Shown here: one piece after another, positions 38,706 through 48,020 of the stretch
Layout: each line of letters begins with the position of its first letter
Position numbering within the stretch: the stretch's first letter is position 1
Assembly (NCBI RefSeq): GCF_000503895.1
Contig: NC_022997.1
Coordinates: 2,252,501 to 2,316,500 of the forward strand
From: Hyphomicrobium nitrativorans NL23
Lineage (GTDB): Bacteria > Pseudomonadota > Alphaproteobacteria > Rhizobiales > Hyphomicrobiaceae
DNA: 64,000 nt
Reading direction: 5' to 3'
The notes under the pieces: generated by a model
What the model saw: the letters and a program-made list of their open reading frames with translations, nothing else
Databases searched by the model: none
Told to the model about the DNA's origin: nothing
Program-made: the position numbers and the translations under genes

Positions 38706-39566
38706 ATGACGCGGGTCGTGTACGTCAACGGGCGCTATCTGCCCTATGCGCAAGCGGGCGTCCACGTCGAGGATCGCGGCCTTCAGTTCGCTGACGCGAT
38801 CTACGAGGTGTGCGAGGTAAGGGCCGGCGCGCTGGTCGACCGCACGCGCCACATGGAGCGCCTCGAACGCTCGCTCGCGGAGCTTGGCATCCGCCAGCCC
38901 ATGTCGCGTGCCGCGCTCTCGATCGTTCTCTCCGAAACGGTCCGCCGCAACCGCGTGAAGACGGGTCTCGTCTATCTCCAGATCACGCGCGGCGCCGCGC
39001 CCCGCGACTTCCCGTTTCCGCGATCCGGCGTTTCGCCCACGGTCATCTGTCTCGCCCGCAGCCTCGACGGCGCGGTGCGAGAGGCGAGGGCGAGCGCGGG
39101 CATCGCCGTCGCCACCATGCCGGATACCCGCTGGGCGAGGTGCGACATTAAGACCGTCATGCTGCTGCCGGCCGTCCTCGCCAAGGAAGACGCCGGAAAG
39201 GCCGGGGCTCAAGAGGCGTGGTTCGTCGATCGTGACGGCTTCGTGACGGAAGGCGCGTCGAGCAACGCGTGGATTGTCGATCGCGACGGCACGCTGATCA
39301 CGCGCGCGCTCGGCCACGAACTGCTGCCTGGCGTGACGCGCAGAACGCTTCTGGACTTATTGAGTCGGGAAAAAATCCCGCTAATTGAACGGCCGTTTCG
39401 GGTAGAAGAAGCAATCGCCGCACGCGAGGCGTTCGTCACGTCGGCTTTCGGTCTCGTGATGCCGGTCGTACGGATCAATGGAGTTGCCATCGGCGACGGA
39501 CATCCTGGAGATTTGACGCGGCGGTTGCGCTCAAACTTTCACCAGGTTGCCGAACTTTGTCGCTGA
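38706..39566 (+). CDS. dat: D-amino-acid aminotransferase (class IV, PLP)
   Basis: A 286-residue fold-type IV aminotransferase. It starts VVYVNGRYLPYAQAGVHVED, has the PLP lysine in CDIKTVMLLPAVLAK, then EAWFVDRDGFVTEGASSNAW and the phosphate-binding TSAFGLVMPV. The family makes D-alanine or D-glutamate for peptidoglycan; branched-chain aminotransferase is the nearest alternative. The gene between ntrX and hfq is conserved in Hyphomicrobiales. It starts 48 nt after ntrX. Confidence 0.92.
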   Translation: MTRVVYVNGRYLPYAQAGVHVEDRGLQFADAIYEVCEVRAGALVDRTRHMERLERSLAELGIRQPMSRAALSIVLSETVRRNRVKTGLVYLQITRGAAPRDFPFPRSGVSPTVICLARSLDGAVREARASAGIAVATMPDTRWARCDIKTVMLLPAVLAKEDAGKAGAQEAWFVDRDGFVTEGASSNAWIVDRDGTLITRALGHELLPGVTRRTLLDLLSREKIPLIERPFRVEEAIAAREAFVTSAFGLVMPVVRINGVAIGDGHPGDLTRRLRSNFHQVAELCR

Positions 39567-39591
39567 GTACGGATCTTGGTCATTCTTGCAG

Positions 39592-39620
39592 TTGTCGGCG
39601 CGGGATCGCGCGCCTATTGT
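39592..39620 (+). promoter_or_regulatory. candidate promoter for hfq
   Basis: TTGTCG (39592-39597) and TATTGT (39615-39620) are separated by 17 nt, in the 193-nt gap before hfq. The -35 box has the same sequence as the candidate in front of the E1 pair. Seen by eye, not tested. Confidence 0.4.
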
Positions 39621-39759
39621 CTCGTCATCCAGCTATGTTAGCTGCTCCTAAATCGCGGATTGCCCGGCACGTTCGCGGCGGCTTTTCGATTACGACGGCG
39701 CCTGTGACCGTCGCCCAAGTACAAAGTCCAGGAAGAGGCTAAAAAAGAGGCAACGACCT

Positions 39760-40005
39760 ATGGCCGCAGATCGCGCTCAGAACCTCCAGGACACCTTCCT
39801 CAATCACGTCCGCAAAAGCAAAACGCCCCTCACGATTTTTCTCGTCAACGGGGTCAAGCTTCAAGGCATTGTGACCTGGTTCGATAATTTTTGCGTACTC
39901 CTTCGCAGAGACGGGCATTCGCAGCTGGTTTATAAGCATGCGATCTCGACCATCATGCCGGGTGCGCCGGTTCATTTGATGGAAGCGGAGTCCGACGGAC
40001 AGTAA
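39760..40005 (+). CDS. hfq: RNA chaperone Hfq
   Basis: An 81-residue Sm-fold protein that pairs small RNAs with mRNAs. The Sm1 motif [20 protein letters not shown] and the Sm2 motif [12 protein letters not shown] are intact, including the conserved KHA. The short C-terminal tail is typical of alphaproteobacteria. It is followed by hflX, the usual neighbour. Confidence 0.97.
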   Translation: MAADRAQNLQDTFLNHVRKSKTPLTIFLVNGVKLQGIVTWFDNFCVLLRRDGHSQLVYKHAISTIMPGAPVHLMEAESDGQ

Positions 40006-40099
40006 GGGTAGGCGTCCGATAGACGACCACAGCACGAAGCCGGGCAAGAACCCGGCCCGCGAAGACGCGAAGAAGCAGAGATCCGCTGACGACGAGGCG

Positions 40100-41431
40100 A
40101 TGCGCGCGCTGGTGCTCGTGCCGGTGCTGACGCGTGCCCGCGCGGCGAGCGAGGATGCGCCCCGCAGCGCGCAGCGCGTCTCGCTGCATTCGCCGGAAGA
40201 CCGGCTCGCGGAATCGACGGGCCTCGCGGAAGCGATCGACCTCGACGTCGCCGAAGCGCGTCTCGTCTCCGTGCCCCAGCCGCGTCCGGCAACGCTGTTC
40301 GGCTCGGGCAAGGTCGAGGAGATCGCAGACCTCGTCAAAGACGAGGACGTCGGCCTCGTCATCGTCGATCACACCATCAGCCCCGTCCAGCAGCGCAATC
40401 TCGAACGCGCGTGGAATGCCAAGGTGCTCGACCGCACGGGCCTCATTCTCGAAATCTTCGGCCGCCGCGCCCGCACGCGCGAAGGACGCCTTCAGGTCGA
40501 ACTCGCCCACCTCTCGTATCAGAAGGGCCGCCTCGTGCGCGCCTGGACCCATCTCGAACGCCAGCGCGGCGGACGCGGCTTCCTTGGCGGCCCGGGCGAA
40601 GCGCAGATCGAGCTCGACCGGCGGATGCTCGACGAGCGGATCATCGCCATCCGCCGCGAACTCGAAGGCGTGGTGCGCACGCGCGAGCTGCATCGCAAGG
40701 GCCGGCGGAAGGTGCCGTATCCGGTCGTCGCCATCGTGGGCTATACCAACGCCGGCAAATCGACGCTCTTCAATCGCCTGACGCAGGCGGGCGTCATGGC
40801 CATGGATCAGGTATTCGCCACCCTCGATCCCACCATGCGGGAAGTGCGCCTCGGCTCCGGCCGGCGCATCATTCTGTCGGACACCGTGGGTTTCATCTCC
40901 GACCTGCCGACACAACTCGTGGCCGCCTTCCGCGCCACGCTCGAAGAGGTGATAGGAGCCGATCTCGTGCTCCATGTGCGCGACATCGCCCATAGCGAGA
41001 CGGACGCGCAAGCGGTGGATGTCGAGCACGTCCTGCGCGATCTCGGCGTCGAGACGGATGCCGCTTCGGGCCCGATCCTCGAAGTCTGGAACAAGGTCGA
41101 TCTGCTCTCGCCGGTTACGCGGGAGGAAGCGCAGGCCGCTGCCCGATTCCGGTCCCACAAGCCTGTTTTGATTTCGGCTGCGAGCGGCGACGGCCTCGAC
41201 CGCCTGCTGGCGCGCATCGACGCTCGCCTCGGCGCGGCCGACGAGATCGTGAGCGTCAGGGTTCCGGCGAGCGAAGGCCGGCTGGTGGCGTGGCTGCACG
41301 AAAACGCCGAGGTGATCGCACGTGAGACGCAGGACGACGGAACGCTCGACGTGCGCGTGCGTATTGCATCGGAAAAGAAACAGCGCTTGCTGAACGCTCT
41401 CGGGCGCGCGGGCCTCACGCCAAACGTATAA
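40100..41431 (+). CDS. hflX: ribosome-associated GTPase HflX
   Basis: A 443-residue GTPase that rescues or splits stalled ribosomes under stress. The N-terminal domain ends with GRLQVELAHLSYQKGRL and the glycine-rich GGRGFLGGPGE. The G domain has GYTNAGKSTLFNRL (G1), SDTVGFISDLP (G3) and NKVD (G4). The ATG at 40100 has GAGG nearby. The frame is open back towards hfq with charged residues but no usable start codon, so a slightly longer N terminus from a rare start cannot be excluded. Confidence 0.95.
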   Translation: MRALVLVPVLTRARAASEDAPRSAQRVSLHSPEDRLAESTGLAEAIDLDVAEARLVSVPQPRPATLFGSGKVEEIADLVKDEDVGLVIVDHTISPVQQRNLERAWNAKVLDRTGLILEIFGRRARTREGRLQVELAHLSYQKGRLVRAWTHLERQRGGRGFLGGPGEAQIELDRRMLDERIIAIRRELEGVVRTRELHRKGRRKVPYPVVAIVGYTNAGKSTLFNRLTQAGVMAMDQVFATLDPTMREVRLGSGRRIILSDTVGFISDLPTQLVAAFRATLEEVIGADLVLHVRDIAHSETDAQAVDVEHVLRDLGVETDAASGPILEVWNKVDLLSPVTREEAQAAARFRSHKPVLISAASGDGLDRLLARIDARLGAADEIVSVRVPASEGRLVAWLHENAEVIARETQDDGTLDVRVRIASEKKQRLLNALGRAGLTPNV

Positions 41432-41481
41432 GGCACGGCGGCGCGTCTCTCGTCCGCCTGTCCTCCGGAGGAGGCCGAGGT

Positions 41482-42711
41482 ATGGCGATATATGAGACAC
41501 GATGCTGCGTGGTGGGCGGCGGGCCGGCTGGCCTGATGACGGGATACCTGTTGGCGCGGGCGGGCGTCGATGTCGTCATTCTGGAAAAGCACGCCGATTT
41601 TCTCCGCGATTTTCGCGGCGATACCGTCCACCCCTCCACGCTCGACATCATGGACCAGATCGGCCTGCTCGACCGCTTTCTCACGCTGCCTCATCAAAAG
41701 GTGCCGCGCCTCTCCGCGCAGTTCGGCGACGAAAAGGTGAATATCGCGGATTTCTCGCACCTCCCCGTGCGCGAGACATACATCGCGCTGATGCCGCAAT
41801 GGGATTTTCTCAATTTTCTCGCGGAGGAGGGCGCGCGTTATCCGGGCTTTCGCCTGTTCATGGAAACACAGGCGACCGGCCTCATCGAGAAGGACGGCAC
41901 GGTTGTCGGAGTCCGCACGAAAGGCCCCGGAGGGACGGAGGGCGAGATCCGTGCCGATCTCGTCATCGGAGCCGATGGGCGAGGGTCGCGCTTACGGGAA
42001 GACGCCGGGCTCGAAAGCATCGACGCCGGCGCGCCCATGGATGCGCTCTGGTTTCGCCTGCCTCACAGGCCGTCCGACAGCGAGGACACGATGGGCCGCT
42101 TCGGCGCGGGCACGCTGCTGGTGCTGCTCTACCGCGGTGACTACTGGCAGTGCGCGTACGTGATCCCGAAAGGCGAATTCGAAAGTTTGAAAGCAGGTGG
42201 GCTCGAAGCCTTCCGCAGCGCGATTGCCGCCGCGTCTCCGTTCGAAGCCGAACGCATGAACGCCATCCGCACCTGGGACGACGTGAACCTGCTCACGGTG
42301 CGGGTGGATCGGCTCAAGCAGTGGTATCGGCCGGGCTTCCTCGCCATCGGCGACGCTGCCCACGCCATGAGCCCGATCGGCGGTGTCGGCGTAAATCTCG
42401 CGGTGCAGGATGCCGTCGCCGCGGCCAACCGGCTCGCGCGCCCGCTGACCGCACGCACGGTCACGCTCGATGATCTCCGCGCCGTGCAGCAGCGCCGCGA
42501 ACTCCCGACGCGGGTGACGCAAAGGCTTCAGCTCGTCATGCAGAACCGTATCGTGGCGCCGACGTTGCGCACGCGCGAGGCTCCGAAGCCGCCGCTCGCT
42601 GTGCGCCTCATGCAGAGCTTCCCGATCCTCCAGCGAATTCCCGCGCGCATTCTCGGCCTCGGCGTGCGCCGCGAGCGGGTGGCGGATTTCATCGTGCGGG
42701 CCGGAAGCTGA
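41482..42711 (+). CDS. FAD-dependent monooxygenase (UbiH/PHBH-like)
   Basis: A 409-residue flavoprotein of the group A aromatic hydroxylase fold. It has the dinucleotide-binding CVVGGGPAGLMTGYLLARAG, the RGDTVHPSTLDIMDQIGLL substrate-site stretch, VIGADGRGSRLRE and the FAD ribityl-binding GDAAHAMSPIGGVGVNLAVQ. The substrate is unknown; ubiquinone-ring hydroxylases and phenolic hydroxylases share these motifs. It lies 50 nt after hflX and is convergent with mazG. Confidence 0.87.
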   Translation: MAIYETRCCVVGGGPAGLMTGYLLARAGVDVVILEKHADFLRDFRGDTVHPSTLDIMDQIGLLDRFLTLPHQKVPRLSAQFGDEKVNIADFSHLPVRETYIALMPQWDFLNFLAEEGARYPGFRLFMETQATGLIEKDGTVVGVRTKGPGGTEGEIRADLVIGADGRGSRLREDAGLESIDAGAPMDALWFRLPHRPSDSEDTMGRFGAGTLLVLLYRGDYWQCAYVIPKGEFESLKAGGLEAFRSAIAAASPFEAERMNAIRTWDDVNLLTVRVDRLKQWYRPGFLAIGDAAHAMSPIGGVGVNLAVQDAVAAANRLARPLTARTVTLDDLRAVQQRRELPTRVTQRLQLVMQNRIVAPTLRTREAPKPPLAVRLMQSFPILQRIPARILGLGVRRERVADFIVRAGS

Positions 42712-42740
42712 AGATCGCTCCGCCGGGCGCGTCGAACGGT

Positions 42741-43595
42741 TCACTCCCGCTCGCGCGCTTTCGCTTCGTCCCAGAGCGCGTCCATCTCCGCGAGCGTCGA
42801 GCCCTCGGGTGTGCGCCCGTCTTCTGCCAGCCGCTGCTCGATATGCGCAAAGCGGCGCATGAACTTGCCGTTGGCGCCGCGCAGCGCCGCTTCCGGATCG
42901 AGTTTGAGATGGCGCGCCACGTTGGCCATGACGAACAGAAGATCTCCGAATTCTTCTTCGACCTTCGCCTGCGTGTCCGCGCTCAGATCCGGATCCGAGC
43001 TGCGCGGATCGGCGGGAAGGGCGACCTCGGCTAATTCGCCGATCTCCTCGCGAAGCTTGTCGAAGACCGGCGCGAGCGACGGCCAGTCGAACCCAACCTT
43101 CGCCGCTTTGTCCTGCAACTTGATGGCGCGCGTGAGGGCGGGCAGCCCCACCGGGACATCCGCGAGAAGGCCGCCGCCGGCCTCCGCTTCGCCGCCGCGC
43201 GCGGCCTCTTTCGCGGCTTTCTCTTCCGCCTTAATGCGTGCCCAGAAGCCCTCGGCCATGCCAATGGAACGTCCGTTCTCGTCGCCGAACACGTGCGGAT
43301 GGCGGCGGATCATCTTGGATGTGATCGCCTCCACCACATCCCCGAACGCGAACGCGCCTTGCTCTTCCGCGAGCCGCGCGTGATAGGCGACCTGCAGCAG
43401 GAGATCGCCAAGCTCGTCGCGCAGATCGACGAGATCCTCGCGCGCGATCGCGTCCGCCACCTCGTAGGCTTCCTCGATGGTGTAGGGCGCAATCGTCGCG
43501 AACGTCTGTTCTAGATCCCACGGGCAACCCGTTCCGGGCGTGCGCAGCGCGGCCATGATCTCGATGAGGCGGGCGATGTCTTTCGACGGTGTCAT
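42741..43595 (-). CDS. mazG: nucleoside triphosphate pyrophosphohydrolase MazG
   Basis: A 284-residue house-cleaning enzyme with two MazG domains. The first has CPWDLEQTFATIAPYTIEEAYE and the metal ligands in DLRDELGDLLLQV; the second has KLREEIGELAEVA and KVEEEFGDLLFVMANVARHL. A Glu/Ala-rich linker joins them. The start at 43595 (MTPSKDI) matches the family; the upstream open part does not. The hflX-mazG neighbourhood is conserved in alphaproteobacteria. Confidence 0.95.
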   Translation of the reverse strand: MTPSKDIARLIEIMAALRTPGTGCPWDLEQTFATIAPYTIEEAYEVADAIAREDLVDLRDELGDLLLQVAYHARLAEEQGAFAFGDVVEAITSKMIRRHPHVFGDENGRSIGMAEGFWARIKAEEKAAKEAARGGEAEAGGGLLADVPVGLPALTRAIKLQDKAAKVGFDWPSLAPVFDKLREEIGELAEVALPADPRSSDPDLSADTQAKVEEEFGDLLFVMANVARHLKLDPEAALRGANGKFMRRFAHIEQRLAEDGRTPEGSTLAEMDALWDEAKARERE

Positions 43596-43792
43596 GCGAA
43601 GCGGTATCCAGGCGATGGCGGACGGGGCGTCATGACATGCTTCCGCCCGCGACTCCAGACGGATGAGCGGCGCGCGGAAAATGCGGGCGCATCCCATTGT
43701 GTGCCCCCGGCGCGGCGCGTTAAACCTCGATACCGACGAGCGGGCGGCCAGGGGGATGCCGCGGCGAGACGCGCGTCCGAAGGGGAGGGACC

Positions 43793-44548
43793 ATGATCGT
43801 CGTACGCGTTTTCCTCAACGGACTGATCATGGCGGCCGAAGTCGCGGCCGTGCTCGGCATCGCTTACCTCGGCTACACGCACCCGTTTCTGTTCGCAGCC
43901 GGCACGGCAGGCCTCGTGGTAATCCTGGGGCTCAGGCTGGAAATCTTGCGGCTCAGGCACGAACTGCCATTCTACTTCGAGGGCGCGCGCCCCCCGCGCC
44001 TTATCCTCGTGCCGCTGGTGGGCGGTGTCGAAGCGCTGATGAAAGGCGTCCTGGCGGGGCTCGCTGCGCTCTTCACGTTTGCCGGCACGGACAGCGACCG
44101 CCTGTTCTGGGTCGCGGTGGTGTTCGCCATCGTGACGTATGCAGGCGCCAGCATCCTCAGAGGGCTTTCGGTCTCGTTTCGCGCCGAGCCGTGGCGCTGG
44201 GGTTTTTTCAGGCTCAGCGCACCGCTGGGCCTCGCATTCTCCGCCGGCATCACGGCGCTCGTCGGGCTCGGCCTCATGACATCCCCGAGCGTGAGCGAGA
44301 TCGGATGGCGGCTGGTGTGGGAGCTGCCCGAGCGCCCGTCCATCAGCCAGGTGAGCGAGCTGTTCTTTCAGATCAAGCAAGCGTTCGACGATTTCGTCGT
44401 GATGCTGCTCAGCCAGGCGATGTCGCGGGAGTGGGCGCGGGTCGCCGCTATCGTCGTGAGCGTGAACGTCCTGACGGGCTTCGTCGCGTCGGTTTACGCG
44501 ACCGTGATTGCCGCCGTCGTGCGGGCCGCGGAAGAGCGGCTGCCGTAA
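43793..44548 (+). CDS. polytopic membrane protein, unknown function
   Basis: A 251-residue protein with about six membrane segments (strong ones near residues 10-30, 34-47, 72-100, 106-126, 140-165 and 220-242). The loop ISQVSELFFQIKQAFDDFV is the only long hydrophilic stretch. A very good GGGGAGGGA ribosome binding site precedes the ATG. No family is recognised. It is convergent with pepA across an A+T-rich gap. Confidence 0.65.
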   Translation: MIVVRVFLNGLIMAAEVAAVLGIAYLGYTHPFLFAAGTAGLVVILGLRLEILRLRHELPFYFEGARPPRLILVPLVGGVEALMKGVLAGLAALFTFAGTDSDRLFWVAVVFAIVTYAGASILRGLSVSFRAEPWRWGFFRLSAPLGLAFSAGITALVGLGLMTSPSVSEIGWRLVWELPERPSISQVSELFFQIKQAFDDFVVMLLSQAMSREWARVAAIVVSVNVLTGFVASVYATVIAAVVRAAEERLP

Positions 44549-44644
44549 ACCCGCCGTCACGTCGATGGCCGAGCGTCTGCGATGGCCCGTGTCCAAGCCG
44601 AGCCCAAAGCCGACCACACTAATTTCCCGAACACCCCATCGTTC

Positions 44645-44690
44645 GCATAATATACATTATGGAAAATATTAGATCTTAACAATTTAAAAC
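44645..44690. other. A+T-rich island in a convergent gap
   Basis: In a window that is otherwise strongly GC-rich, this stretch is mostly A and T and contains the palindrome CATAAT-ATAC-ATTATG (44646-44661). It lies between the 3' ends of the membrane-protein gene and pepA. No frame or known element is visible. Confidence 0.5.
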
Positions 44691-44714
44691 CAATGGTCTG
44701 CTCTAAGCGAAGCG

Positions 44715-44745
44715 CGAGCCGCGGCCTCGTCATTGCCGCGGCTCG
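44715..44745 (-). terminator. hairpin downstream of pepA
   Basis: An 11-bp perfect stem, CGAGCCGCGGC/GCCGCGGCTCG, with a 9-nt loop lies 9 nt after the pepA stop codon. The U-tract after it is weak (GCTTCGCTTAG), so it may terminate poorly or stabilise the 3' end. Confidence 0.5.
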
Positions 44746-44753
44746 GCACGATG

Positions 44754-46316
44754 TTACGCCTTCTCGGTCTTCTCGAAGTTGTCGGCCACCAGCCGGTCGA
44801 GCAACTGCACGCCCCAGCCCGACGCCCAGCTCGTGCTGATCTCGCTCTTCGGCGCGTCCATGGCCGTGCCCGCGATGTCGAGATGCGCCCAGGGCATATC
44901 CTTCTTGATGAAGCGTCCGATGAAGGCCGCTGCCGTACACGCGCCGCCCCAGCGTCCGCCGATGTTCTTCACGTCCGCGTTGCGGCTGTCGATCAGCTTG
45001 TCGTAGGACTTGTCGAGCGGCATCCGCCAGACCTTCTCGCCGGTGGCCTTGGATGCGGCGATGAGCTGGTCGGCGAGCTTGTCGTCATTGGCGAAGAGGC
45101 CGGCGAAATCCTTGCCGAGCGCGACCATGATGGCGCCCGTCAGCGTGGCGAGATCGATCACGAAGCGCGGCTTGAAGCGCTCCTGCGCGTACCAGAGCAC
45201 GTCAGCGAGCACGAGGCGGCCCTCGGCGTCGGTGTTGAGGTTCTCGACCGTCTGGCCCGACAGCGACACGACGATGTCGCCCGGGCGCGTCGCCGTGCCT
45301 GACGGCATGTTCTCGACGATGCCGATCAGGCCGACGGCGTGCACCGCCGCCTTGCGCTTGGCAAGGGCGACCATGAGGCCGACGACGGCGGCCGCGCCGC
45401 CCATGTCGCCCTTCATGTCCTCCATGCCGGCCGACGGCTTGATCGAGATGCCGCCGGTGTCGAACACGACGCCCTTGCCGATGAAGGCGAGCGGCTTGGC
45501 GCGCTTCGACTTGGCGCCGTTCCATTGCATGATGGCGACGCGGGCGGGACGCGCGCTTCCCTGCGCGACGGAGAGCAGCGTGTTCATGCCAAGCTCGCGC
45601 AGCGTCGCGTCGTCGAGGATCTCGACCTCGAGTCCAATGCTCTCAAGCTCCTTCACGCGATCTGCAAACTCCACGGGGCCCAGCACGTTCGCCGGCTCGT
45701 TGACGAGATCGCGCGCGAAATGAATGCCGTCGGCAACCGCCCGCTTGCCCTCGAATGCGGCGCGGGCCTTGTCCGGGTCCGCGCAATGGATGACGAGCTT
45801 CTCAAGCGTATCCCCGCCCGCTTTCTTGTCGCCGCCGTTCCCGTTTGCGCCCTCGCCGTTTCCGTTGGCCTCGGCCTTCTTCTTGTACTTCTTGAACGTG
45901 TAGTGGCGGAGTGCCGCGCCGAACGCGAGGTTGGCCGCCAGCACGTCGGGCTTCACGCCCGCGCCCGCAACCTCGGCCACCAGGCTCGCCTCCGTCGCCT
46001 TTCGTGCCGCGATCTGGCCCAGCGTGTAGCCGCCAAGCGCCGCCCAATCGCTCTCGGAATGCTCGCTCGCGTTTCCGGCACCGATGAGGACCAGCCGCTG
46101 ACAGTCGAGCTTCTGCGGGGCGAGGATTTCGATAGAGGTCTTGTGCTTACCCTTGAAGCTGGCCGCCTCGGCGGCTTTGAGCACCAGACCCTGGGCCTTC
46201 GTGTTGAGGGCCTGCACGGCCGGCGACAGGGCAAGCTCCTGCGCGGCGAGAACGGCAAGGGCGGATGCGGGCGCCGCGTCCAGACGGGCGAAGTTGATTT
46301 CAAGCGGGGCGGTCAT
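44754..46316 (-). CDS. pepA: leucyl aminopeptidase (M17) PepA
   Basis: A 520-residue cytosolic aminopeptidase of family M17. The catalytic domain has VNEPANVLGP, the metal ligand region GKGVVFDTGGISIKPSAGME, DMKGDMGGAA and the signature NTDAEGRLVLAD. Between the N-terminal domain and the catalytic domain (about residues 143-168) is a low-complexity Lys/Asn/Gly insert (NGNGEGANGNGG) not usual in the family. It is divergent from lptF, as in other alphaproteobacteria. Confidence 0.95.
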   Translation of the reverse strand: MTAPLEINFARLDAAPASALAVLAAQELALSPAVQALNTKAQGLVLKAAEAASFKGKHKTSIEILAPQKLDCQRLVLIGAGNASEHSESDWAALGGYTLGQIAARKATEASLVAEVAGAGVKPDVLAANLAFGAALRHYTFKKYKKKAEANGNGEGANGNGGDKKAGGDTLEKLVIHCADPDKARAAFEGKRAVADGIHFARDLVNEPANVLGPVEFADRVKELESIGLEVEILDDATLRELGMNTLLSVAQGSARPARVAIMQWNGAKSKRAKPLAFIGKGVVFDTGGISIKPSAGMEDMKGDMGGAAAVVGLMVALAKRKAAVHAVGLIGIVENMPSGTATRPGDIVVSLSGQTVENLNTDAEGRLVLADVLWYAQERFKPRFVIDLATLTGAIMVALGKDFAGLFANDDKLADQLIAASKATGEKVWRMPLDKSYDKLIDSRNADVKNIGGRWGGACTAAAFIGRFIKKDMPWAHLDIAGTAMDAPKSEISTSWASGWGVQLLDRLVADNFEKTEKA

Positions 46317-46808
46317 CGTTCGGTGGTGCTCCTCGGGCGGGTAAGACTATGGCGGCCCGCGCGTGTCGAACACGGGGCGCACGAGACAGAGGCGTCTGGA
46401 GCGGACAGCTCGTCCCCTTTAGGCACGGACCCTTGGGGGGCACGGAAAAGGCTGTCGGCCAGCGCGAAGGCGGGAATACTTTTCGATCTTCGCTGTGGAA
46501 ATTAGACGCTCGCCCGCGAAGTGCAAGCAGCCGTGGGCTGAAATCTCGGCCGGGAGCCTTAATATCCCCTGGCCGGACGCAAAGCGCGCGGGGCTGAAGC
46601 TCCCGTGCTATCGGCTTGGTGCAGAGCCGAATTTCCGCCATTGTGGCGTGGAAGGACGGCACAGGGTCGATTTACGACCCGAGCGGGGGAACACAGGGCT
46701 TGGAAGGTGGCGCGGCGCTCCGGCCGCGAGGCGTATGACGTCGCCTCGCGCAGCCGGCAGGCGCGAAAGGCGTTGCCGAGCCCGGAGCTTGAGCGGTATC
46801 GGCGGCTG
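46317..46808. other. pepA-lptF divergent intergenic region
   Basis: A 492-nt gap between the divergent pepA and lptF genes. The lptF frame is open back to 46605, but the composition of that part is not protein-like and LptF proteins start at the ATG at 46809. No RNA gene or strong hairpin was recognised. Confidence 0.45.
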
Positions 46809-48017
46809 ATGACGATCATCTCGCGATATATCTTTCGTCAGACGTCGGGTGCGCTCCTTATCGTGCTCCTGTCGCTCACGGGAATCGTGTGGATCTCGCT
46901 CGCGCTCCGCGAGCTGAACGTCGTGACGAGCAAGGGTCAGAGCGCGCTGACCCTGATCCAGATGACCACGCTCGGATTGCCGGGTTTCATCGCCGTCATC
47001 ACCCCGTTCGCGCTTCTGATCACCGCCATTCACGCGTTGAACCGCCTCAACAGCGACAGCGAAATCATTGTGTTGACGGCCTCCGGCGCCACCATCTGGA
47101 CCGTCGTCAAGCCGATGATCGGCCTCGCGCTTCTGGTCATGGGCTTTCTCGCGTTCGTCAACCATCTGGCCATGCCGTGGAGCCTGCAGCAGCTCCGCAC
47201 CAAGGTGATCGAGGTTCGCACCAACCTCTTGAGCCAGGTGATCCAGCCGGGGCGATTTTCAAGCCCGGAACCGGGGCTGACGGTCCACATCCGGGAGCGC
47301 AGCCTGGACGGCACGCTCTACGGCCTCGTGATGCACGACGCCCGGGACGACAAGCAGGTTCAATCCTATCTGGCCGACAGAGGCCTGCTCGTCGATTCCG
47401 AGGGCGGGGCCTATCTGTTCATGATGGATGGGCACATCCTTCGCCGCTCGGGAGGCGTCGCCGAACCGACGCAGATCATTGAATTCGAAAAATACGCCGT
47501 CGACCTCGACAGCTTCGAGGAACGCCGCGACCAGACCGTTCAGTTCCGCCCCCGAGAGCACTACACGGGCGACCTGATCGCCCCGGACGAGGCAAATTCC
47601 TATTACAAACGCGATCCCGGCCGCTTCCGCTCGGAGTTGCATGAACGCCTATCTAACGTGCTCTATCCGCTGGCGTTCGTGCTGATGGCGGTGGCCGGGG
47701 TCGGCCAGGCGCAAAGCACACGCCAAAGCCGAAATGCGCGCATGGCCATCTGTTTCCTGTCAGGGGTCGGGGTGCGCCTGTCGGGACTCGCGGCCACCAA
47801 TCTGGTGACCATCAATGCCAGCGCTGTGCCCCTGCTCTACATCATCCCCCTCGCCGCAATCGGGTGGTCTGTGATGCGGATCATGCAGGGCGCGCGGATC
47901 TCCAAGACGCAGGTTCTGGTGGAGCGTGCGCAAGAGAAGCTGCTCGAACTCTGGCAGCGCCTCAGGGAGCGTGGCCTGCGCCGCCCCGACGCCGCTCCTG
48001 CCGGACACGGGGGCTGA
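46809..48017 (+). CDS. lptF: LPS export ABC transporter permease LptF
   Basis: A 402-residue inner-membrane protein with membrane segments at both ends and a large periplasmic beta-jellyroll domain between. The N terminus ISRYIFRQTSGALLIVLLSL and the C-terminal ERLSNVLYPLAFVLMAV motif are typical YjgP/YjgQ features. With LptG and the ATPase LptB it extracts lipopolysaccharide from the inner membrane. The start at 46809 was chosen by homology. LptG follows after 3 nt. Confidence 0.94.
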   Translation: MTIISRYIFRQTSGALLIVLLSLTGIVWISLALRELNVVTSKGQSALTLIQMTTLGLPGFIAVITPFALLITAIHALNRLNSDSEIIVLTASGATIWTVVKPMIGLALLVMGFLAFVNHLAMPWSLQQLRTKVIEVRTNLLSQVIQPGRFSSPEPGLTVHIRERSLDGTLYGLVMHDARDDKQVQSYLADRGLLVDSEGGAYLFMMDGHILRRSGGVAEPTQIIEFEKYAVDLDSFEERRDQTVQFRPREHYTGDLIAPDEANSYYKRDPGRFRSELHERLSNVLYPLAFVLMAVAGVGQAQSTRQSRNARMAICFLSGVGVRLSGLAATNLVTINASAVPLLYIIPLAAIGWSVMRIMQGARISKTQVLVERAQEKLLELWQRLRERGLRRPDAAPAGHGG

Positions 48018-48020
48018 CCC

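Noticed and set aside
40006-40099. N-terminal extension of HflX back to hfq
   Set aside because: The frame is open and charged but contains no ATG, GTG or TTG; the ATG at 40100 has a reasonable ribosome binding site.
46605-46808. Extended N terminus of LptF from the open frame upstream
   Set aside because: LptF proteins start with the ISRYIFRQ membrane helix; the upstream part is Arg-rich and not conserved-looking.
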